Of a DNA stretch of 8,662 bases, positions 1 to 5,442 are shown piece by piece; position 1 is the stretch's first letter, and every line of letters starts with the position of its first letter. The notes under the pieces were generated by a model that saw only the letters and a list, made by a program, of their open reading frames with translations, searched no databases and had not been told where the DNA came from. This stretch comes from Mycobacterium sp. (lineage in GTDB: Bacteria > Actinomycetota > Actinomycetes > Mycobacteriales > Mycobacteriaceae). The stretch covers positions 1-8,662 of the forward strand of contig JAHFVB010000191.1 of the NCBI GenBank assembly GCA_023264755.1, in the 5' to 3' direction. The position numbers and the translations under genes are program-made.

Positions 1-563
1 TCGATGTCGTTGGTGACCCGGCTGAGCACCTCGCCGCGCTGGCGGGAGTCGAAATAGGACAACGGAAGCCGGTGCACCTTGTCCTCGACGTCGGACCGCA
101 GCGCGACCATGGTGCGTTGCACGGTGACGTTGAGTAGCCGGGCTTGCAGCCAAATCATCAGGGCGGCAATCAGATAGAGCCCGAGGGCCAATAGCAGCGT
201 CCGGCCGATGGCGTCGAAGTCGACACCTCGGCCTGGGACGACGTTCATGCCCGACAGCAGGTCGGCGAAGCTGTCGTCGCCCCTGGCGCGGGCCGCGTCG
301 ATGGCTTGTGCCTTGGTGGTCCCGGCTGGGAGTTCGCGTCCGATCACCCCGTTGAACAGCAGGTCGGTTGCGTGGCCGAGCACTCGCGGCCCGATCACCC
401 CGATCGCGATTCCGCCGACACCGAGCAACAGCACGATTGCGGTGAGTCCACGTTGCGGCGTGAGTCGCTTCACCAATCGCATTGCCGAGCCGCGGAAGTC
501 GCGGGACCGCTGGGTGGCGGGGTCGGCCGCTGGGGGTGGCCGGCGGCCCATCGGCCCGGTCAT
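1..563 (-). CDS. ABC exporter half-transporter, N-terminal part (Rv1272c-like), cut by window edge
   Basis: This is the first 187 residues of a membrane-domain/ATPase fusion protein; the rest lies left of position 1. The start ATG (complement 561-563) lies inside the ATGA overlap with the stop of the upstream exporter gene, and a GGGAG about 8 nt upstream can serve as ribosome binding site. After a polar, Arg-rich N-terminus, hydrophobic segments at about residues 40-60 and 120-140 look like TM1 and TM2. The stretch around residues 167-187 ([20 protein letters not shown]) is the typical intracellular-loop motif of type IV (ABCB-like) exporters. The order matches M. tuberculosis Rv1273c-Rv1272c as I recall it; Rv1272c has been linked to long-chain fatty acid import. 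The ATPase domain is outside the window, so its catalytic competence cannot be judged. It probably forms a heterodimer with the neighbouring half-transporter. Confidence 0.93.
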   Translation of the reverse strand, partial: MTGPMGRRPPPAADPATQRSRDFRGSAMRLVKRLTPQRGLTAIVLLLGVGGIAIGVIGPRVLGHATDLLFNGVIGRELPAGTTKAQAIDAARARGDDSFADLLSGMNVVPGRGVDFDAIGRTLLLALGLYLIAALMIWLQARLLNVTVQRTMVALRSDVEDKVHRLPLSYFDSRQRGEVLSRVTNDI

Positions 564-2290
564 GGCGCCGCTCCCACGGACTGGGAGTCCGCGAACTCCG
601 CGTAGATGGGGCAGTCGGCCAGCAGTGACTCGTGGGTGCCTGCGCCAACCACGATGCCGTCGTCGATGACGACGACGTGGTCGGCCTCGGCCACCGTCGA
701 AATGCGTTGCGAGACGATGAGTACGGTGGCCTCCGCTGAAGTTTCTCGAAGCGCGGATCGGACGCGCGCGTCGGTGTGCACGTCGAGTGCGGAGAACGCG
801 TCGTCGAACAGGTAGATGGCCGGTCGGCGGATGACTGCGCGCGCGATGGCCAGGCGTTGGCGTTGGCCGCCCGAGAAGTTGATGCCGCCCTGGGCGACGC
901 GCATGTCGAGCCCTTCGGGATGGGCGGACACGAAGTCGTCGGCGGCAGCCACACGCAACGCCGCCCACATCTCCTCGGGGGTGGCGTCGGACTTGCCGAT
1001 GCGCAGGTTTTCGGCGACGGTCCCCGAGAACAGGTAGCCGCGCTGCGGCACCAGGCCGATGCTCGCCCACAACTGCTCGAGGTCGTACTCGCGGACGTCG
1101 ACGCCGTCGAGGCGGACCGCGCCGCCCGTGACGTCGAAGAGCCGGCAGATCAGCGATATCAGCGTGGACTTGCCCGAGCCCGTCGACCCCACCACGGCGG
1201 TGGTGGTACCCGGTGCGGCGGTGAACGAGACTCCCTGCAGCACAGGACGGTCGGCGCCCGGGTAGCTGAACGTCGCATCCTGCACGCTGAGCGCGCCGGT
1301 GATCGTCGTGGGCCTGATCGGATGGGCCGGACTGGCGACGGCCGGGGTGGTCGTCAGCACGGCGGTGATGCGTTCGGCGCACACCGAGGCGCGCGGCAGG
1401 ATCACCAGGATGATCGTCGCCACCAGCACCGCCATGAGGATCTGCATGAAGTAGGACAAGAAGGCGATCAGCGACCCGACCTGCATCCGGCCCTCGTCGA
1501 TGCGCTGACCGCCGAACCAGATCAACGCCACGCTGGACACGTTGACCACCAGCGTCGTCGTGGGCAGCATCAAGGCCTGCCAGCGGCCCACCGCCAGGGC
1601 GGTGTCCGACAGCTGCTGGCTGGCTTCGCCGAAGCGCTCCTGCTCCAACGGTTCCCTGGCGAATGCCCGGATGACCCGGATGCCCGACAGCTGCTCGCGC
1701 ATGACGCGGTTGATGTTGTCGATGAGTCCCTGCATGGTGCGAAACAACGGCAGCAGGTGCGAGATGATCCAGTAGTTGGCCAGCCCCAGCACCGGCACGC
1801 TGACGAGCAGCAGCCACGACAAGCCGGCATCCTGGTGCACCGCCATCGCGATTCCGCCGACGCTCATGATGGGCGCGGTGATGAACATCGTGCAGGTCAT
1901 CTGGACCAGCAGTTGGATCTGCTGCACGTCGTTGGTGGTGCGGGTCAACAGGGTCGGCGCGCCGAACCGCGCAGTCTCGCCGGCCGACAGCCCCGTCACG
2001 TGGTGGAAGATGACCGACCGCAGGTCTCGGCCGAAGCCCATGCCCGCCCGCGAGCCGAAGTACACGGCACCGACAGCGCATACGACCTGTCCGGCGGTGA
2101 CCGCCAGCATCACCCCACCGAGTTCGGTGATGCGACCGGTGTCCCCCCGGGCCACCCCGTCGTCGATGATGGCGGCGTTGATGGTGGGTAGGTAGAGCGA
2201 AGCCAGCGTGCTCACCACCTGCAGTGCCGCCACGATGGCCAGCAGTCGGCGGTACGGCCGCACGTGCTGCCGCACCAGAGCCCAGAGCAT
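560..2290 (-). CDS. ABC exporter half-transporter with degenerate ATPase site (Rv1273c-like)
   Basis: This encodes a 576-residue protein with an N-terminal six-helix membrane domain (about residues 15-300) and a C-terminal nucleotide-binding domain (about 335-570). Visible ATPase motifs are Walker [10 protein letters not shown] (368-376), Q-loop VPQ (Q416), signature FSGGQ (472-476), Walker B IYLFDD (492-497) and D-loop SALD (500-503). The usual catalytic Glu after Walker B is Asp497, the switch His is Gln528 (SQR), and the signature starts with Phe instead of Leu. This pattern marks the degenerate half of heterodimeric exporters. The ATG at complement 2288-2290 was chosen because the protein then begins [15 protein letters not shown], like Rv1273c as I recall it; the frame stays open to 3004 but that stretch is antisense to lprB. 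Its stop overlaps the next gene's start by 4 bp, so the two are probably co-translated. The substrate is not evident from sequence. Confidence 0.95.
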   Translation of the reverse strand: MLWALVRQHVRPYRRLLAIVAALQVVSTLASLYLPTINAAIIDDGVARGDTGRITELGGVMLAVTAGQVVCAVGAVYFGSRAGMGFGRDLRSVIFHHVTGLSAGETARFGAPTLLTRTTNDVQQIQLLVQMTCTMFITAPIMSVGGIAMAVHQDAGLSWLLLVSVPVLGLANYWIISHLLPLFRTMQGLIDNINRVMREQLSGIRVIRAFAREPLEQERFGEASQQLSDTALAVGRWQALMLPTTTLVVNVSSVALIWFGGQRIDEGRMQVGSLIAFLSYFMQILMAVLVATIILVILPRASVCAERITAVLTTTPAVASPAHPIRPTTITGALSVQDATFSYPGADRPVLQGVSFTAAPGTTTAVVGSTGSGKSTLISLICRLFDVTGGAVRLDGVDVREYDLEQLWASIGLVPQRGYLFSGTVAENLRIGKSDATPEEMWAALRVAAADDFVSAHPEGLDMRVAQGGINFSGGQRQRLAIARAVIRRPAIYLFDDAFSALDVHTDARVRSALRETSAEATVLIVSQRISTVAEADHVVVIDDGIVVGAGTHESLLADCPIYAEFADSQSVGAAP

Positions 2291-2347
2291 CAGGTAACTG
2301 TCGCATATCCGCCTGGTCGGGCCCGGCTCGGTGACGGTCTGAATCGA

Positions 2348-2353
2348 AGCGTA
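2348..2353 (-). promoter_or_regulatory. Possible -10 element for the ABC exporter operon
   Basis: On the minus strand TACGCT fits the mycobacterial -10 pattern TAnnnT and would place transcription start near 2341, giving a leader of about 50 nt before the ATG at 2290. No good -35 lies at normal spacing: a TTGACC is present, but only 9 nt upstream. No clear Shine-Dalgarno sequence precedes the start. This is a weak call from one hexamer. Confidence 0.22.
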
Positions 2354-2403
2354 GAAAGCCCTGGTCAATCGGCATGTCGGTGGTTGCGCTCGGGGGCTGA
2401 CGC

Positions 2404-2409
2404 TACAGT
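2404..2409 (+). promoter_or_regulatory. Possible -10 element for lprB-lprC
   Basis: TACAGT fits TAnnnT. It is followed after 7 nt by a GTG (2417-2419) in frame with lprB, a geometry compatible with a leaderless mycobacterial transcript starting on the GTG. The -35 region is poorly conserved (TTGCGC at 2384-2389 is only 14 nt away). Otherwise the 2291-2476 intergenic region shows no hairpin, repeat or operator that I can support. Confidence 0.35.
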
Positions 2410-2476
2410 TGCGGGCGTGATTGCAAGACGCGGCGCCCTGACCACGGGAAACCCCCCGTCGTTCCGCTCGCCCAAG

Positions 2477-3025
2477 ATGCGCAACGTGAAGATGCTGGTC
2501 GCAGCGGCCGCGGTGATGATCCCGGTGGTGGCCGCGTGCGGGGGCTCGGACCAGCCGACGGGCCCGAGCGTCCCGCAGACCAGCGCTCCCCAGCAGAACG
2601 CCTCCAAGCACGGGCCCATGTTCCCGGAGTGCGGTGGCATCAGCGATCAGACGATCGCCGACCAGACCAAGGTGTCCGGGCTGGTGCAGACTGCCCGCAA
2701 CTCCGTCGGGTGTCAGTGGCTGGCCGGCGGCGGCATCCTCGGTCCGCACTTCTCGTTCTCCTGGTACCGCGGAAGTCCGATCGGTCGGGAACGCAAGACC
2801 GAGGAGTTGACGCGCACCAGCGTGGAGGACGTCAACATCGAGGGCCATGACGGGTTCATCGCCTACAGCGACGACCCCACCCTGGGGATCAGCCTGTGCG
2901 AGGTCGGCATTCAGTTCAACGACGACTTCATCGAGTGGTCGATCAGCTTCGCCCAGAAGCCGTTCCCCGATGCGTGTGTGGTTGCCAAGGAAGTCACCCG
3001 CCAATCGATCGTGAATGCGAAGTGA
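2477..3025 (+). CDS. lprB: LprB-like lipoprotein (DUF3558 family)
   Basis: This encodes a 182-residue predicted secreted lipoprotein. The N-terminus has a short basic region (R2, K5), a hydrophobic stretch and a lipobox V-A-A-C, so Cys21 should be the acylated residue anchoring it outside the cytoplasmic membrane. A polar Pro/Gln/Ser-rich linker (about 22-47) precedes the domain. The mature domain has four Cys (52, 79, 141, 167), suggesting two disulfides. Its core (SVGCQWLAGGGILGPHFSFS and the following segment) closely resembles M. tuberculosis LprB (Rv1274) as I recall it; I assign it to DUF3558 from memory. Function is unknown. The ATG at 2477 was chosen because it gives a compact signal peptide, but it has no visible Shine-Dalgarno sequence. 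An in-frame GTG at 2417, possibly leaderless, would add 20 residues. It is the first gene of a pair with lprC. Confidence 0.92.
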   Translation: MRNVKMLVAAAAVMIPVVAACGGSDQPTGPSVPQTSAPQQNASKHGPMFPECGGISDQTIADQTKVSGLVQTARNSVGCQWLAGGGILGPHFSFSWYRGSPIGRERKTEELTRTSVEDVNIEGHDGFIAYSDDPTLGISLCEVGIQFNDDFIEWSISFAQKPFPDACVVAKEVTRQSIVNAK

Positions 3026-3030
3026 GTGGC

Positions 3031-3582
3031 ATGAGTAGAAGCCGACGAGTGCTGGCGGGCGCGATGGCCGTGTTGGCGGCCACCACGTTGACCGTCGGCT
3101 GCGGACGCACGGTGCAGGGTACGGCCACCAAGGAGGGCACCTCCGACGTGCCGCGCAACGACGATTCGATGAAGAAGTATCCGAATCTGCTCAAGGAATG
3201 TGACGTGCTGACCCAGGACATCCTGGCCAAGACAGTCGGCGCGGACCCGCTGGACATCCAGAGCACGTTCGTCGGCGCGATCTGTCGCTGGCAGGCGGCC
3301 AACCCGGCGGGCCTCATCGACATCACCCGGTTCTGGTTCGAGGAGGGCAGCCTCGCCAACGAGCGCCAGGTGGCGCAGAACCTGAAGTATCAGATCGAGA
3401 ACCGGCGGATCAACGGCGTCGATTCGATCGTGTTGAAGACCACCGATGCCAACGGGGCGTGCGGGGTGGCCAGTGACGCCGCGGGTGTCGTGGGTTGGTG
3501 GGTCAATCCGCAGGTGCCGGGCATCGACGCGTGCGGCATGGCGATCAAGCTGATGGAGTTGACGCTCAACACCAACAGCTAG
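3031..3582 (+). CDS. lprC: LprC-like lipoprotein (DUF3558 family)
   Basis: This encodes a 183-residue predicted lipoprotein. It has a basic N-terminus (R3, R5, R6), a hydrophobic core and the lipobox T-V-G-C with Cys24 as acylation site; Thr at -3 is less common but allowed. The mature part has four Cys (57, 85, 144, 168) spaced much like those of LprB, so the two look like tandem duplicates. The segment ILAKTVGADPLDIQSTFVGA and the C-terminus ending KLMELTLNTNS match M. tuberculosis LprC (Rv1275) as I recall it. The biochemical role is unknown. The ATG at 3031 lies 5 nt after the lprB stop. An in-frame GTG at 3022 would overlap the lprB stop as GTGA and add three residues, so the start could be either. 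Co-transcription and coupled translation with lprB are likely. Confidence 0.92.
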   Translation: MSRSRRVLAGAMAVLAATTLTVGCGRTVQGTATKEGTSDVPRNDDSMKKYPNLLKECDVLTQDILAKTVGADPLDIQSTFVGAICRWQAANPAGLIDITRFWFEEGSLANERQVAQNLKYQIENRRINGVDSIVLKTTDANGACGVASDAAGVVGWWVNPQVPGIDACGMAIKLMELTLNTNS

Positions 3583-3592
3583 GGGCGGGCGG

Positions 3593-4114
3593 CTACCGAG
3601 GTACGTAGAACGCGACCAACGAAGCGCTGCGCGGCCCGAGTCGTTCCCATGGCTCGGCGGTGCGCAGCATCGCGATGGCCGAGGTGGGGTACTTCATCGC
3701 CATTCGGTCGATGGCGTCCTGGTCGCCATCGGCGGTGAGGCTCAGCGCGAGTTCGGAGGTGGTCGGTTCGTGGCCGACCACGAGCAAGGTCTGGACGTCG
3801 ACGTCGAACAGCGTGCCCAGCCCGTTGATCACCTCGAGGGTGGCGGCCGGCGTCGAGTCGTAGAGCTGGTCGACGAACGCCGTCGGCGCGTCGAGGCCCG
3901 TGCGGGCCAAGGTTTCCCGGGTCCTGGTCGCCGTCGAGCACAGGATCGCGTCGACGGAGGGCGCGTGCTCCCGGATCCAGTCGCCGGCGAGCTTGGCTTC
4001 CCGAACGCCGCGTGGGGCCAAGGGCCGCTCGTGGTCCGTCAGGCCGTCCGGATAGTCCGACTTCGCATGCCGGAGCAGCAACAACGTGCGGTCAGGGGTG
4101 CTCACGCCACTCAC
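3593..4114 (-). CDS. SixA-like histidine phosphatase (Rv1276c-like)
   Basis: This encodes a 173-residue protein of the histidine phosphatase (phosphoglycerate mutase-like) superfamily, in the short SixA-like group. The catalytic motif LRHAK has Arg15 and His16, the residue phosphorylated during catalysis. CSTATRTRET (59-68) provides further phosphate-pocket Arg residues, and VGHEP carries the second catalytic His (115). SixA of E. coli acts on phosphohistidine proteins; whether this one does is inference, and small phosphoesters are equally possible. No signal peptide is visible, so it should be cytoplasmic. The start is a GTG (complement 4112-4114). A second GTG at complement 4103-4105 would give a protein three residues shorter, closer to Rv1276c as I recall it. 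It is divergent from the SbcD-like gene and convergent with lprC, with 10 bp between stops. Confidence 0.9.
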   Translation of the reverse strand: MSGVSTPDRTLLLLRHAKSDYPDGLTDHERPLAPRGVREAKLAGDWIREHAPSVDAILCSTATRTRETLARTGLDAPTAFVDQLYDSTPAATLEVINGLGTLFDVDVQTLLVVGHEPTTSELALSLTADGDQDAIDRMAMKYPTSAIAMLRTAEPWERLGPRSASLVAFYVPR

Positions 4115-4180
4115 CGTAGCCGGTTTGCCTGCGTCGGCTGATCCGGCTGGCGCCGTACATGCCGGGCGAGGTCCGCCGAC

Positions 4181-4203
4181 TTGTCAGTCCGCGGACCTAG
4201 ACT
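4181..4203 (+). promoter_or_regulatory. PafBC-type (RecA-NDp) DNA-damage promoter
   Basis: TTGTCAGTC (4181-4189), exactly 8 nt, then TAGACT (4198-4203) matches the mycobacterial LexA/RecA-independent damage-promoter consensus tTGTCRgtg-N8-TAnnnT, except for C instead of the weakly conserved final G. This class is activated by the PafB/PafC regulator pair after DNA damage. The -10 would place transcription start at about 4208-4211, about 80 nt before the SbcD-like ATG. It faces the nuclease/ATPase genes, a fitting target. Assignment is by motif only. Confidence 0.75.
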
Positions 4204-4237
4204 CGCGATGCCAGACCGAACGGCTGACAGCACGTTC

Positions 4238-4273
4238 CGAGACACCGTCCGATACACCGTCCGATACACAGAG
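4238..4273 (+). repeat. 12-bp tandem repeat in the leader of the SbcD-like gene
   Basis: Three head-to-tail units are visible: CGAGACACCGTC (4238-4249), CGATACACCGTC (4250-4261) and CGATACACAGAG (4262-4273). The first two differ at one position; the third matches the second over its first 8 bases and then merges into the ribosome binding region. It lies between the predicted transcription start and the start codon. Its role is unknown; replication slippage is enough to explain it. Confidence 0.7.
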
Positions 4274-4282
4274 GAAGGAGAG
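4272..4282 (+). promoter_or_regulatory. Ribosome binding site of the SbcD-like gene
   Basis: AGGAAGGAGAG is a strong purine-rich Shine-Dalgarno region ending 8 nt before the ATG at 4291; its AAGGAG core ends 10 nt before it. It is the clearest ribosome binding site in the window and supports the 4291 start. Confidence 0.75.
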
Positions 4283-4290
4283 TCCCCCCG

Positions 4291-5442
4291 ATGCGTTTCG
4301 TGCACACCGCCGATTGGCAGCTCGGCATGACCCGAAACTTCCTCAACGCCGAGGCGCAAGCCCGGTATTCGGCCGCGCGCCGCGACGTCGTAGCGGGCCT
4401 TGGCGCGCTGGTCGAGCAGACCGGCGCCGAGTTCGTGGTCGTCGCCGGCGACGTCTTCGAGGACAACAACCTCGCCCCGCAGGTGGTCGCGCAATCGCTT
4501 GAGGCCATGCGAGCCATCGGCGTTCCGGTGTATCTGCTGCCCGGCAACCACGATCCGCTCAACGCCGCATCGGTCTACACCAGCCCGCTCTTCTTGGCTC
4601 AGTGCCCCGACAACGTCGTGGTACTCGATCGCGACGGCAGCCACGACATCCGCCCGGGTGTCCAACTCATCAGTGCCCCTTGGCGTTCCAAGAAGCCGAC
4701 GGTCGACCTGGTGGGGGCGGCGGTCGAGCGGCTGACCGATGACGGCGTTGTGCGCATCGTCGTCGGCCACGGCGGAGTGGATCTGTTCGAACCCGATCGG
4801 GACAAGCCCTGGCTCATCCGGCTCGCCACCGTCGAGGCCGCGTTGAATCGTGGAGCGGTGCACTACGTTGCCTTGGGGGACAAGCACTCTCGCATGGAGG
4901 TCGGGTCGTCAGGTCGGGCGTGGTACTCGGGTTCGCCGGAGGTCACCAACTACGACCACATCGAATCCGACCCGGGTCAGGTGCTGGTCGTCGACGTCGA
5001 CGAAGACGATCCGGCGCACCCGGTGCACGTCGAGCCCCGCCGCGTCGGCCGCTGGAGGTTCGTCACGCTGAGGCATCCCGTCGACACCGCCCGTGACGTC
5101 GTCGACTTGGACATCAACCTGGACAACCTGTCCGACAAGGACCGCACCGTCGTGCAATTGGGGCTGACGGGCACGCTCACCGTGACCGACATGGCGGCCT
5201 TGGACGAGTGCGTCGAGAAGTACTCACGGCTGTTCGCCGCGCTCACCTACTGGGACGCGGGTACCGACCTTGCCGTGGTCCCCAGCGACGGCGAGTTCGA
5301 CGACCTCGGTATCGGGGGTTTCGCGGCCGCCGCCGTCGAGGAGTTGGTGGAGCTGGCGCGGGCGGGTGGTCCGACGGCGGCCGACGCCCAGGCCGCACTT
5401 GGGTTGCTGCTCCGGCTCTCCGACAGCGGGAGTGCGGCGTGA
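4291..5442 (+). CDS. SbcD/Mre11-like DNA repair exonuclease subunit (Rv1277-like)
   Basis: This encodes a 383-residue metallophosphoesterase of the SbcD/Mre11 type, the predicted nuclease partner of the SbcC-like ATPase encoded next. Phosphoesterase motifs appear in order: HTADWQLG (D8), AGDVFED (D54), PGNHDP (N86, H87), VVGHGG (H160) and LGDKHS (H199). Two positions differ from canonical Mre11/SbcD. The first motif is D-x-Q rather than D-x-H (Gln10), and the last is G-D-x-H rather than G-H-x-H (Asp197). Both also occur in Rv1277 as I recall it, so they seem typical of this actinobacterial branch. Residues after about 225 form the C-terminal capping region, ending in an Ala/Leu-rich helix that may bind the ATPase. 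The length is close to E. coli SbcD (about 400). The strong ribosome binding site supports the start, and the stop overlaps the next start as GTGA. A PafBC-type promoter lies upstream, implying damage induction. Expected activity is Mn-dependent DNA-end cleavage, untested here. Confidence 0.92.
   Translation: MRFVHTADWQLGMTRNFLNAEAQARYSAARRDVVAGLGALVEQTGAEFVVVAGDVFEDNNLAPQVVAQSLEAMRAIGVPVYLLPGNHDPLNAASVYTSPLFLAQCPDNVVVLDRDGSHDIRPGVQLISAPWRSKKPTVDLVGAAVERLTDDGVVRIVVGHGGVDLFEPDRDKPWLIRLATVEAALNRGAVHYVALGDKHSRMEVGSSGRAWYSGSPEVTNYDHIESDPGQVLVVDVDEDDPAHPVHVEPRRVGRWRFVTLRHPVDTARDVVDLDINLDNLSDKDRTVVQLGLTGTLTVTDMAALDECVEKYSRLFAALTYWDAGTDLAVVPSDGEFDDLGIGGFAAAAVEELVELARAGGPTAADAQAALGLLLRLSDSGSAA

Noticed and set aside
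776..2191. A 471-codon open frame on the plus strand
   Set aside because: It is antisense to the ABC exporter gene and the product is His/Arg/Asp-rich without domain structure, typical of a GC-rich shadow frame.
2291..3004. Upstream extension of the ABC exporter reading frame by 238 residues
   Set aside because: This stretch runs antisense through lprB, has no membrane or ATPase motif, and the family N-terminus [15 protein letters not shown] begins at 2290.
4217..4238. CGAACG and CGTTCC inverted pair resembling a LexA SOS box
   Set aside because: The arms are 10 nt apart and one is imperfect; the mycobacterial LexA box needs GAAC and GTTC separated by 4 nt.
5208..5438. A 77-codon upstream extension of the SbcC-like frame
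   Set aside because: It overlaps the SbcD-like coding region in another frame and gives an Arg-rich sequence; the Rad50-type N-terminus starts at GTG 5439.
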